Position numbers and translations under genes: made by a program
Assembly (NCBI GenBank): GCA_046094825.1
Contig: JBJTIF010000130.1
Span: 1-10,703 of the forward strand
DNA length: 10,703 nt
Direction: 5' to 3'
Origin: JBJTIF01 sp046094825
Lineage (GTDB): Bacteria; Actinomycetota; UBA4738; HRBIN12
The notes under the pieces: generated by a model
Databases searched by the model: none
What the model was told of the DNA's origin: nothing
What the model saw: only the letters and a program-made list of their open reading frames with translations
Shown here: piece after piece, positions 1 to 5,999 of the stretch
Numbering within the stretch: the stretch's first letter is position 1
Layout: each line of letters begins with the position of its first letter

Positions 1-168
1 CCCCCCCGCCCCCCCCCCCCACCGCGTTCCGCCACCCGTCCCAACTCGACGTCCCATCTCGCCCCATGGGCCCCGGGCCGGACCTATCTCGCGTTCACCA
101 TTGCGTGGCAAGGCAACGCCGTGCTATGAGAGCGGCCACAGAGCCCTCGCCCGAAGGGAAACCCCGGT
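1..168. other. Mostly non-coding left edge with C-homopolymer
   Basis: The first 20 bases are all C except one G at position 8. This may be a true low-complexity spacer or a contig-end artefact. From 21 to 168 I see no convincing gene. A weak promoter-like pair, TTGCGT (101-106) and CTATGA (124-129) with a 17-base spacer, lies ahead of the small ORF at 169. I looked for known riboswitch signatures in 85-170 (c-di-AMP, cobalamin, glycine, SAM types) and recognised none. The long open frames here are shadows produced by high GC. Confidence 0.5.
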
Positions 169-285
169 ATGGCACGCCGCCTCAGGACCCGCCGTCGGAC
201 CCTGCTCGTCATCTCATCTGTGCTCCTATGGACGGCGGCCGTCGCTCCCCCCGCCGCGTTCCCGGATCCCGCCGCGACCCGCTAG
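169..285 (+). CDS. Possible 38-aa signal-peptide-like small protein
   Basis: This short ORF was found by reading the sequence; I do not recognise a family. It begins MARRLRTRRR, continues with a hydrophobic stretch LLVISSVLLWTAAVA, and then has a Pro/Ala-rich tail ending in PAATR. The order of basic n-region, hydrophobic h-region and small-residue c-region is that of a secretion signal, but almost nothing follows it. It could be a tiny secreted or membrane peptide, or the remnant of a truncated exported protein. A GAAGGG (153-158) lies 10 bases before the ATG, slightly far for a ribosome site. The frame is closed upstream by TGA at 127-129 and there is no alternative start. Its TAG stop (283-285) overlaps the opposing stop of the DMT transporter within one CTAG. 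Real coding status is uncertain. Confidence 0.3.
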   Translation: MARRLRTRRRTLLVISSVLLWTAAVAPPAAFPDPAATR

Positions 286-290
286 GCGGG
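278..290. terminator. Small hairpin over convergent stop codons
   Basis: CCCGC-TAG-GCGGG forms a 5-bp GC hairpin with a 3-base loop, centred on the overlapping stop codons of the transporter and the small ORF. It has no T-tract on either side. It is a weak candidate for a bidirectional terminator. Confidence 0.25.
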
Positions 291-1196
291 CCGACGATCG
301 CCCGCCGAGGCGCGCGCCTGCATCGCGAGGCCGACCGCGACGAGCGCGGCACCGATCCACGACGAGGTGCCGAGCCGCTCACCGAGGACGACCGCGCCGA
401 GGATCGTCGCGACGAGCGGCTCCGCGAGGACGAGCGTCGCGACCGGTCCTGCGGGGAGCACGCGGAGGCCGCGGCCGAAGAGCACGTACGCGGCCGACAC
501 CGTGCCGAGCCCGAGCCACAGGACGATCGCCGCGCCGCGCGCGTCCGCGAGCCACCCGGTGCCCGCGACGAGGAGGACGGGGAGCAGGAGCGCGGCGCCG
601 CCCCCGAAGGCGGTCGCCATCGACTCGGCGGGGGCGGCGCCGCGCACCATGAGGCGCTTCGCCGACACCGTGTACGCCGCGAACGACGCCCCCGCTCCGA
701 GCGCGAGGACGACCCCCGCGAGGTCGCCCTCCGCGTTGCCGATGCCGTCGATCGCGAGGAGCGTGAGGCCGACGATGCAGATCGCGGTCGACGTCCACCA
801 TGCCGCGGTGGGGCGTTCGCCGAGGAGCGTCCACGAGATGAGCCCCGCGAGCACCGGTCCGCTGCCGATCGCGACGAGCGTGCCGATCGCGACGCCCGTG
901 CGCGCGATAGCCGCGAAGAACGTGAGTTGGTAGAGCGCGGTCGACGCGGCCGCGGCGAGCCCGACCGGTGTGCGGAGCAGTCGCGCGACCTGGGCTCGGA
1001 CGCCACCGAGGAGCGGCAGCACGACGACGAGCCCGAGCCCACCGACGACGAGGCGCGCGGCACCGATCGCGGTCGTCGACGCCGCCGCCGGAGCGAACGA
1101 GGCGGACGTCCCCGTCGTCCCGAAGAGCGTCGCCGACGCGAGCACCTCGAGGACGGCGCGGCGGCGGCGGTGCGGGGTTCCGATGTCGTCGGTCAC
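282..1196 (-). CDS. EamA/DMT-superfamily transporter
   Basis: Inner-membrane permease of the drug/metabolite transporter superfamily, 304 residues, the usual length for two EamA repeats and about ten membrane helices. Each half ends in the signature pattern of this family: GPVLAGLISWTLLGERPTA followed by a helix in the first half, and LAEPLVATILGAVVLGERLG plus a final helix in the second. A basic RRRR stretch near residues 10-14 precedes the first helix, consistent with a cytoplasmic N-terminus. The substrate cannot be told from sequence; relatives export amino acids, metabolites or drugs. The GTG start at 1194-1196 is supported by AGAGGA four bases upstream and a TAGACT -10 box that predicts a short leader. 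It is divergent from the DinB gene. Its stop shares CTAG with the small ORF at 169-285. Confidence 0.88.
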   Translation of the reverse strand: MTDDIGTPHRRRRAVLEVLASATLFGTTGTSASFAPAAASTTAIGAARLVVGGLGLVVVLPLLGGVRAQVARLLRTPVGLAAAASTALYQLTFFAAIARTGVAIGTLVAIGSGPVLAGLISWTLLGERPTAAWWTSTAICIVGLTLLAIDGIGNAEGDLAGVVLALGAGASFAAYTVSAKRLMVRGAAPAESMATAFGGGAALLLPVLLVAGTGWLADARGAAIVLWLGLGTVSAAYVLFGRGLRVLPAGPVATLVLAEPLVATILGAVVLGERLGTSSWIGAALVAVGLAMQARASAGDRRPA

Positions 1197-1223
1197 GGGG
1201 TCCTCTCGGTTCGGGGTCGGCGG

Positions 1224-1229
1224 AGTCTA
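1224..1229 (-). promoter_or_regulatory. -10 box (TAGACT) of the DMT transporter
   Basis: TAGACT on the minus strand. A six-base spacer predicts transcription starting near 1217, giving a leader of about 21 nt that contains the AGAGGA ribosome site (1206-1201). The octamer CTAGACTC here is identical to that in front of the MFS transporter gene at 8125. No -35 element is evident. Confidence 0.55.
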
Positions 1230-1239
1230 GGGCCACGGG

Positions 1240-1260
1240 CTCCGGTCTCCGGTCTCCGGT
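1240..1260 (+). repeat. Three tandem copies of CTCCGGT
   Basis: A perfect 7-bp direct repeat, three copies end to end (1240-1246, 1247-1253, 1254-1260), lies between the divergent -10 boxes of the DMT transporter and the DinB gene. The final T is also the first base of the DinB -10 box TAAGGT. It may be a binding site for a regulator of one or both genes, or a slippage-prone simple repeat. Confidence 0.8.
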
Positions 1261-1265
1261 AAGGT
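1260..1265 (+). promoter_or_regulatory. -10 box (TAAGGT) of the DinB-family gene
   Basis: TAAGGT sits exactly six bases before the ATG at 1272, predicting a leaderless transcript that starts at the start codon. The same bases contain AAGG, so a weak Shine-Dalgarno role is an alternative if transcription starts further upstream within the repeats. Confidence 0.5.
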
Positions 1266-1271
1266 CCGCGC

Positions 1272-1790
1272 ATGGCGCACGTGGCGGATCCGACGCTCGA
1301 CCGGTTGTTCCGGCACGAGGTATGGGCGCTGCGGAAGATGTTCGCGTTCCTGCGCAGCCAGCCGGAGTCCGTGCTCGCGATGACCGCGCCGAACACCGGG
1401 TGGGACGTCGGGGTGCTCCTCGCGCACATCTCGTCCGCGGCGATGAGCTACGTCGCGCGGATCGAGGGCGGGCCCGACCCGAGCGCCGATGCGCCCGACA
1501 CGCACGCCGACCTCGATGCGCTCGAGACCCGCGTCGTCGCCGCGGCGGAACGCCTCCGCGCGCTCGCCGCCGAGGGATCGGACGCCGACGTGGTCGAGGT
1601 GGAGGATGCCGGCACGTCGCGGTACCCGCGTTCGCTCATCCTCGCGCAGGCGATCTACCACGCGATCGAGCACCGGGCGCAGCTCTTCGGCGTCCTCACC
1701 GCGAACGGGGTCGTGGGCACGAACCTCGACGACCTCGACCACTGGTCGTACGGCGTCGACGAGGGCAGCTTCTCGTCGTCCTCGGACTAG
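1272..1790 (+). CDS. DinB/YfiT-like four-helix-bundle metalloprotein
   Basis: A 172-residue cytoplasmic protein of the DinB superfamily, of the size typical of the one-domain four-helix bundle. The metal-binding histidine triad of the family is visible: H52 in LLAHI, and H130 and H134 in the HxxxH of IYHAIEHRAQ. An early helix carries the usual RHEVWALRKM-type start, and W44 with D45 precedes the first ligand, as in relatives. Family members include thiol-dependent S-transferases (mycothiol, bacillithiol or glutathione) and maleylpyruvate isomerase-like enzymes, but most are uncharacterised, so the substrate cannot be named. The C-terminus ends in a low-complexity serine run (SFSSSSD). It is divergent from the DMT transporter and the first of five consecutive plus-strand genes, each of the first four with its own apparent -10 box. 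Confidence 0.85.
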   Translation: MAHVADPTLDRLFRHEVWALRKMFAFLRSQPESVLAMTAPNTGWDVGVLLAHISSAAMSYVARIEGGPDPSADAPDTHADLDALETRVVAAAERLRALAAEGSDADVVEVEDAGTSRYPRSLILAQAIYHAIEHRAQLFGVLTANGVVGTNLDDLDHWSYGVDEGSFSSSSD

Positions 1791-1808
1791 TCGCCCGTCG
1801 CGCCATCG

Positions 1809-1830
1809 GCCGCTGCCGCCTCCGAGCGGC
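1809..1830 (+). terminator. Weak hairpin between DinB gene and next gene
   Basis: GCCGCT (1809-1814) and AGCGGC (1825-1830) form a 6-bp stem with a 10-base loop. It lies after the DinB stop and directly before the next gene's -10 box at 1832. It could be a weak terminator or an operator; there is no T-tract. Confidence 0.25.
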
Positions 1831-1831
1831 G

Positions 1832-1837
1832 TAGGCT
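1832..1837 (+). promoter_or_regulatory. -10 box (TAGGCT) of the gene at 1844
   Basis: TAGGCT is exactly six bases before the GTG start. No Shine-Dalgarno sequence is present, so a leaderless mRNA starting at the GTG is predicted. Confidence 0.55.
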
Positions 1838-1843
1838 CCGACC

Positions 1844-2569
1844 GTGGACCCCCTGCCGCTCTTCGGCCTCGCGTTCGCGGCGCTCGTCATCGGGGCGATC
1901 GCCTGGGCCTGGTACTCCGCCGCCGCCGCAGCGAAGCGGAGGGAGGGTCTCGCGACGTTCGCCCTCCGAGAAGGACTCGAGTTCTCCGTCGAGGATCCGC
2001 TCGGACTCCTCTGGCACCCGTTCCATCTCCTCTCGCGTGGCGACGGTCGGGGCGTGGAGAACGTCGTCCACGGCACGTGGAAGGACATCCCGCTCGCGGC
2101 GTTCGACTTCTGGTTCTACGACGAGACGACGGACTCGAAGGGCGGTCGCCACCGCACGTACCAGCGGTTCTCCTGCGCGCTCGGCGAGGTGGACGCGGCC
2201 CTCGGCTCGCTCGTGATCGGTCGAGAGTCGGTGTTCACCAGGCTCGCGGACGCGGTCGGCCTCGACGACATCTCCTTCGAGAGCGACGAGTTCAACCGGA
2301 CGTTCGAGGTCCGGTGCGACGACCGGCGGTTCGCATCGGCGTTCGTCGATCCGCGCATGATGGCGTGGCTCCTCGCCGCCGATCGCCGGCTGTCGTTCGC
2401 CACGGGGGGGCGGTGGCTCCTCGTCAGCGCGCCGCGCCAGCCCGTCGAAGCGGTCCCCGGGCTCCTCGCGAGCCTCCGGGAGTTCCACGCACGGATGCCG
2501 CGGGTGATCCCCGACCTCTTCCCCCTCACGCCCCCGCCGGCCGGGTCGGGTGCCGGAGCGGGGGGCTAG
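1844..2569 (+). CDS. Conserved membrane-anchored protein next to lemA
   Basis: A 241-residue protein that I do not recognise with certainty. One N-terminal membrane helix (about residues 5-27) is followed by a small basic cluster (KRR) and a soluble cytoplasmic domain of about 190 residues. That domain has conserved-looking patterns: an LLSRGDGRGVENVVHGTW stretch (62-79), FDFWFYDET (87-95), a small acidic/aromatic block FESDEFNRTFEV (145-156), then FVDPRMMAWLL (167-177). The tail is Pro/Gly-rich. It resembles single-helix proteins that accompany LemA in other bacteria, but I cannot assign a DUF number. GTG is chosen because TAGGCT lies six bases upstream. Its TAG stop (2567-2569) is the first half of the lemA -10 box, tying the two genes closely. 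Confidence 0.75.
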   Translation: MDPLPLFGLAFAALVIGAIAWAWYSAAAAAKRREGLATFALREGLEFSVEDPLGLLWHPFHLLSRGDGRGVENVVHGTWKDIPLAAFDFWFYDETTDSKGGRHRTYQRFSCALGEVDAALGSLVIGRESVFTRLADAVGLDDISFESDEFNRTFEVRCDDRRFASAFVDPRMMAWLLAADRRLSFATGGRWLLVSAPRQPVEAVPGLLASLREFHARMPRVIPDLFPLTPPPAGSGAGAGG

Positions 2570-2572
2570 GCT
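2567..2572 (+). promoter_or_regulatory. -10 box (TAGGCT) of lemA, built on a stop codon
   Basis: TAGGCT is six bases before the lemA ATG. Its first three bases are the TAG stop of the upstream gene. The same hexamer serves the gene at 1844. Leaderless start predicted. Confidence 0.55.
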
Positions 2573-2578
2573 CTCTCC

Positions 2579-3145
2579 ATGGACTGGACCCTCGGCATCG
2601 TCGTCGGGCTCCTCGTGCTCGTGCTCCTCGTCGGGATCGCCTCGTACAACCGATTCATCGCGCAGATCCAGGCGGTGAAGACGGCGTGGTCGAACATCGA
2701 CACCGAGATCCGTCGCCGCTCCGACCTCATCCCCAACCTCGTCGAGACGGTGAAGGGCTACGCGACCCACGAGCGCGAGGTCTTCGAGAACGTCACGAAG
2801 GCGCGGGCGGCGGTCGGATCGGCTTCGACGCCCGCGGAGCTCGCCGCCGCGGAGGGACCGCTCATGGCCGCGCTCGGTCGACTCCTCGCCGTCGCCGAGG
2901 CCTACCCGGACCTGAAGGCGAACGCGAACTTCCTCGCGCTCCAGCAGGAGCTCGCGAACACCGAGGACCGGCTGCAGACGGCGCGTCGCTTCTACAACGC
3001 GAACGTCCTCGACCTGAACCAGCGCGTCCAGCAGTTCCCCTCGAACCTCATCGCGCGGATGTTCGGGTTCGCCGAGGCGGAGTACTTCGAGGTGGACGAG
3101 GCGACCCGCGATGCGGGCCCGCCGAAGGTCGACTTCACCCCCTGA
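2579..3145 (+). CDS. lemA: LemA family protein
   Basis: A 188-residue LemA-family protein, full family length. One N-terminal membrane helix (about residues 4-22) is followed by the diagnostic NRF segment (24-26) and the long helical signature KTAWSNIDTEIRRRSDLIPN, then LVETVKGYATHE; the conserved YPDLKAN block lies at about 108-114 and RRFYNANV further on. The remainder is an alpha-helical bundle on one side of the membrane, ending in a FGFAEAEYFEVDE-type tail common in the family. LemA proteins are widespread and their biochemical role is unsettled; they often sit beside other single-helix membrane proteins, as here. Start at ATG 2579 is fixed by the -10 box six bases upstream. The gene lies between two other single-helix proteins, suggesting a membrane-associated functional group. 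Confidence 0.93.
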   Translation: MDWTLGIVVGLLVLVLLVGIASYNRFIAQIQAVKTAWSNIDTEIRRRSDLIPNLVETVKGYATHEREVFENVTKARAAVGSASTPAELAAAEGPLMAALGRLLAVAEAYPDLKANANFLALQQELANTEDRLQTARRFYNANVLDLNQRVQQFPSNLIARMFGFAEAEYFEVDEATRDAGPPKVDFTP

Positions 3146-3162
3146 ACCGGCCATACCCCAGG

Positions 3163-3174
3163 CGTCCGCGGACG
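3163..3174. promoter_or_regulatory. Perfect 12-bp palindrome CGTCCGCGGACG
   Basis: A complete inverted repeat lies in the 45-base lemA-DUF4446 gap, four bases before the -10 box TACCCT, where it would occupy the promoter spacer. It is a candidate operator; with no loop it makes a poor terminator. In such GC-rich DNA a chance palindrome is possible. Confidence 0.3.
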
Positions 3175-3178
3175 GCGA

Positions 3179-3184
3179 TACCCT
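3179..3184 (+). promoter_or_regulatory. -10 box (TACCCT) of the DUF4446 gene and serS
   Basis: TACCCT is exactly six bases before ATG 3191, predicting a leaderless transcript. As serS is fused to the downstream end of this gene by TGATG, this is also the likely main promoter of seryl-tRNA synthetase. Confidence 0.5.
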
Positions 3185-3190
3185 TCGCCC

Positions 3191-3670
3191 ATGCTCCTCG
3201 ACGATCGGACGCTCGCGGTGGTGGCGGTGGTCGGGCTCCTGCTCGCCGTCGTCGCGCTCGGCATGGCCGTGTTCGCGCTCCGGCGCAAGGTCCCGGCCGT
3301 CCCGCCTCTCGAGGACAAGGAGCTCCGCGACATCCTCGAGGACCAGGCGAACGCCCTCCATGCGCTCGAGCAGGCCGCGCGGGCGCTCCACGGGACCGAC
3401 CAGCGGCAGCAGGGACTCATCGAGGAGGCGACCCGCCACGTGGCCCTCGTCCGCTACGACGCCTTCGAGGACGTCGGCGGTCGGCTCTCCTTCTCCTGCG
3501 CGCTCCTCGACGACGACGCGAACGGCGTTGTCGTCACCTCGATCAACGGCCGTCAGGACACCCGGGTCTACGCGAAGCCGATCGTGTCGGGCACGAGTTC
3601 GTTCAGCCTCTCCGTCGAGGAGGAGGACGCGATCGCGCAGGCGATGACGCCGAAGGGCCGGGGGGACTGA
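3191..3670 (+). CDS. DUF4446 family membrane protein
   Basis: A 159-residue protein with one N-terminal membrane helix (about residues 8-29), a Pro-rich hinge, a predicted helical/coiled segment (about 40-80), and a C-terminal domain matching my memory of the DUF4446 family. Its signature runs RYDAFEDVGGRLSFSCALLD, then DANGVVVTSINGRQDTRVYAKPI, then LSVEEEDAIAQAM near the end. No catalytic residues are apparent and no function is established for the family. The ATG start is set by TACCCT six bases upstream. The TGA stop shares its A with the serS ATG, so serS is likely translationally coupled to it. The family is usually found as a single-helix protein of unknown role in Gram-positive-type bacteria. 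Confidence 0.85.
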   Translation: MLLDDRTLAVVAVVGLLLAVVALGMAVFALRRKVPAVPPLEDKELRDILEDQANALHALEQAARALHGTDQRQQGLIEEATRHVALVRYDAFEDVGGRLSFSCALLDDDANGVVVTSINGRQDTRVYAKPIVSGTSSFSLSVEEEDAIAQAMTPKGRGD

Positions 3671-4941
3671 TGCTCGACATCCGCGCGCTCCGCGACGATC
3701 CCGCGCCGTTCCGCCGCGGCCTCGGACGCCGTGGCCTCGAGCAGGCCGTCGACGACCTCCTCGCCGCCGACGAGTCGCGCCGATCCCTCACCGCGAAGGT
3801 CGAGGAGCTCCGCGCGCGCCAGAACCGGGCCGGCAAGGACATCGGCCGCGCGCAGGGGGCGGACCGCGATCGCCTCATCGCCGAGGTCGCTGAGGTCTCC
3901 GCCGCGCTGAAGGATCTCGAACCCCAGCTCGTCGAGGCCGAGGCGCGGCTCACCGCGCTCCTCGCGCAGACGCCGAACGTCCCGCACGAGTCCTCGCCCG
4001 ACGGGTTCACGGACGATGACGCGGTCGAGGTGCGGCGCCACGGCGAACCCCGCGCCTTCGACTTCCCCGTGCAGGACCACGTCGCCCTCGGGACCGCCCT
4101 CGGCATCCTCGACACCGAACGCGGTGCGCGCACGAGCGGCTCGCGGTTCGTCTACCTCATGGGCGACCTCGTGTTCGTCGAGTTCGCGCTCGTCCGCTAC
4201 GCGATGGACATCCTCGCGGCGGAGGGTTTCACGCCGGTCATCCCCCCGGTCCTCGTCCGCGAGGAGGCGATGTACGGGACGGGGTTCCTGCCGACCGACG
4301 AGGCGAACCTCTACGTCACGACCGAGGACCAGCTCTACCTCACCGGGACGGCGGAGGTCGCGCTCGCGTCGCTGCGGATGGGCGAGATCATCGACGAGGC
4401 CGAGTTGCCGCTGCGCTACGCCGGGTTCTCCACGTGCTTCCGACGCGAGGCCGGCTCGTACGGCAAGGACCTCGGCGGGATGTTCCGCGTCCACCAGTTC
4501 GACAAGGTCGAGATGTTCGCGTTCACCCGCCCCGAGGACTCGTGGGAGGAGCACGACCGACTCGTCGCGATCGAGGAGCGGATCCTCGGCGGGCTCGGCC
4601 TCGCGTACCGCGTCGTGAACATCGCCGCGGGCGACCTCGGGGGCAGCGCCGCGAAGAAGTACGACGTCGAGGCGTGGCTCCCGGGCCAGGAGCGCTACCG
4701 CGAGCTCACATCCTGCTCGAACTGCACGGACTACCAGGCCCGGCGACTCCAGACGCGGGTGCGACGCGCGGACGGCGGTGTCGAGGTGCTCCACACGCTG
4801 AACGGCACCGCGACGGCGGTCGGCCGGACGCTCATCGCGATCCTCGAGACGCACCAGCAGGCCGACGGCTCCGTCCTGCTCCCGGAGGCGCTCCACCCGT
4901 ACCTGCCGGGCACGCTCCGGGCGCTCACCCCTCGGGGCTGA
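3670..4941 (+). CDS. serS: Seryl-tRNA synthetase
   Basis: Class II aminoacyl-tRNA synthetase, 423 residues, full bacterial length; charges tRNA-Ser with serine in the cytoplasm. Residues 1 to about 100 form the N-terminal long antiparallel coiled-coil arm that grips the long variable arm of tRNA-Ser (KVEELRARQNRAGKDIG at 43-59). The class II core follows: motif 1 region around 155-195 (GFTPVIPPVLV), the serine-binding TGTAE (225-229), motif 2 at about 253-282 (FRREAGSYGKDLGGMFRVHQ), SNCTDYQARR (350-359), and motif 3 around NGTATAVGRTLIAILE (378-393). All expected blocks are present. The ATG overlaps the upstream TGA by one base, with a G-run (3660-3665) as a possible ribosome site. Its 3' end overlaps the convergent PAS gene by 17 nt. 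Two of its tRNA-Ser substrates are encoded downstream on the same strand. Confidence 0.98.
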   Translation: MLDIRALRDDPAPFRRGLGRRGLEQAVDDLLAADESRRSLTAKVEELRARQNRAGKDIGRAQGADRDRLIAEVAEVSAALKDLEPQLVEAEARLTALLAQTPNVPHESSPDGFTDDDAVEVRRHGEPRAFDFPVQDHVALGTALGILDTERGARTSGSRFVYLMGDLVFVEFALVRYAMDILAAEGFTPVIPPVLVREEAMYGTGFLPTDEANLYVTTEDQLYLTGTAEVALASLRMGEIIDEAELPLRYAGFSTCFRREAGSYGKDLGGMFRVHQFDKVEMFAFTRPEDSWEEHDRLVAIEERILGGLGLAYRVVNIAAGDLGGSAAKKYDVEAWLPGQERYRELTSCSNCTDYQARRLQTRVRRADGGVEVLHTLNGTATAVGRTLIAILETHQQADGSVLLPEALHPYLPGTLRALTPRG

Positions 4942-5896
4942 TCGCTCTGCCCATCAGGTCGCTCACGTCGACCATGAGGCCGACGAACGTCCCCCGTCGC
5001 GTCGCCCCGTCCCACGCGGTCGCCACCGCGCGATCGAGGATCCAGCGGACGCGCCCGTCGGGCGTCACCCAGCGGTAGGAGTCCTCGAACGGCTCGCCGG
5101 TCGTCGTCGAGGTGCGGATCTTCGCCGTCACGCGCTCGACGTCGGCGGGGTGGAGCCAGGCGCGCCAGTAGTCCGCGCCACCGAGCGCCACTTCGGCGGG
5201 GTCGGCGCAGAAGTCCGCCAGCGCCGACTCGGAGCTGAACCCGCCCTGCGCGCGCCCATCGACGACGTCCCAGGTGTAGACCCACGACTCGCGCGTCGCG
5301 GCCCGGAGCGCCTCGAAGCGCTCCTGCGCGACGCGAAGGTCGTCCTCGACCGCGTGGCGTTCCGAGATCTCCAGGTCGATGAGCGCGCTCGCCTCCGCGA
5401 TGCGCTCCTCCTGGAGCGCGACGGTGCCCTCGAGGACGAACCGTTCCTCCTCGAGGCGCTCCTCGTGCGCGCGCTCGGCGGTGATGTCGACGAGGACCCC
5501 GTGCCACACGACGGTGCCGTCCTCGAGCGTCATGGGGCGCGCGCGATCGTGGAACCACACCCGGCGGCCGTCCGCGCCGATGAGGCGGTAGCGGGCATCG
5601 AACACCACGCGCTCCAGTCGGCAGCGGTCCCATCGCGCGAGGACGCGCTCGCGGTCGTCCGGGTGCAGGAGCTCGCTCCAGAGGTCGCCCTGCATGAGCC
5701 ACTCCTCGACGCCGTAGCCGAGCGCATCCTCGATCTGCGGTCCGATGAACGCCGTCGCCGCGTCGTCGTCGTCGAGGTCGCGGTAGGGGATCACCGGCAG
5801 CCCGAGGAGGAGCTCCCAGGCGAGCGCGTCGGTCGCGGCCTCGGAAGGCTCGGCGGGCGGTGACCCGTGGCTGACCGCGTCGATCCGTTCGTCCAT
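4925..5896 (-). CDS. Twin-PAS domain sensor protein without output domain
   Basis: A 323-residue cytoplasmic protein. PAS domain 1 (about 33-139) has the PAS-3 pattern: LLHPDDRERV (76-85), FDARYRLIGADGRRVWFHDR (99-118), then GVLVDIT (133-139). A charged helical linker (about 140-196) is likely coiled coil. PAS domain 2 (about 197-313) repeats the pattern: LHPADVERV (248-256), YRWVTPDGRVRWILDR (274-289), GLMVDVS (306-312). No histidine kinase, GGDEF, EAL, STAS or DNA-binding domain follows, so it probably works through dimerisation or a partner. The start is ATG 5894-5896, with AAGGAGG five bases upstream; the longer open frame upstream runs antisense through tRNA-Ser and should not be used. 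No clear TANNNT was found for it. The gene is divergent from tRNA-Ser(UGA), and its stop lies inside the 3' end of serS. Confidence 0.85.
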   Translation of the reverse strand: MDERIDAVSHGSPPAEPSEAATDALAWELLLGLPVIPYRDLDDDDAATAFIGPQIEDALGYGVEEWLMQGDLWSELLHPDDRERVLARWDRCRLERVVFDARYRLIGADGRRVWFHDRARPMTLEDGTVVWHGVLVDITAERAHEERLEEERFVLEGTVALQEERIAEASALIDLEISERHAVEDDLRVAQERFEALRAATRESWVYTWDVVDGRAQGGFSSESALADFCADPAEVALGGADYWRAWLHPADVERVTAKIRTSTTTGEPFEDSYRWVTPDGRVRWILDRAVATAWDGATRRGTFVGLMVDVSDLMGRAISPEG

Positions 5897-5901
5897 GTCG
5901 C

Positions 5902-5908
5902 CCTCCTT
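5902..5908 (-). promoter_or_regulatory. Ribosome binding site AAGGAGG fixing the PAS start
   Basis: The minus strand reads AAGGAGG followed by GCGAC and the ATG at 5896. This near-perfect Shine-Dalgarno sequence at five-base spacing decides the start against a frame open for another 79 codons upstream. Confidence 0.85.
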
Positions 5909-5986
5909 CCGACCGTGCTCCGGGGATGGTCGCACCGCGCGGGCCGCGCGGCAACGGTCGGCGGCGGGCGTTGCGACCGCGACGGC

Positions 5987-5992
5987 TACGAT
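5987..5992 (+). promoter_or_regulatory. -10 box (TACGAT) of tRNA-Ser(UGA)
   Basis: TACGAT ends seven bases before the mature tRNA 5' end, placing the predicted transcription start at or next to tRNA base +1. No -35 is recognised. Confidence 0.5.
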
Positions 5993-5999
5993 GCCCGGC

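Noticed and set aside
85..168. Possible riboswitch or structured RNA ahead of the small ORF
   Set aside because: It contains suggestive short pieces (CGAAGGGAAACC) but no conserved core of a class I can name and no convincing long-range stems.
66..1262. Long plus-strand frame (398 codons) opposite the DMT transporter
   Set aside because: Its translation is almost entirely Arg, Glu, Asp, Gly and Ala with no domain pattern; the minus-strand frame gives a clean EamA transporter.
1489..4941. A single 1150-codon open frame spanning the DinB to serS region
   Set aside because: Only its last 423 codons (from ATG 3670) encode a protein, SerRS. The rest is Arg/Pro-rich out-of-frame sequence over three well-supported genes and remains open because GC-rich DNA has few stops.
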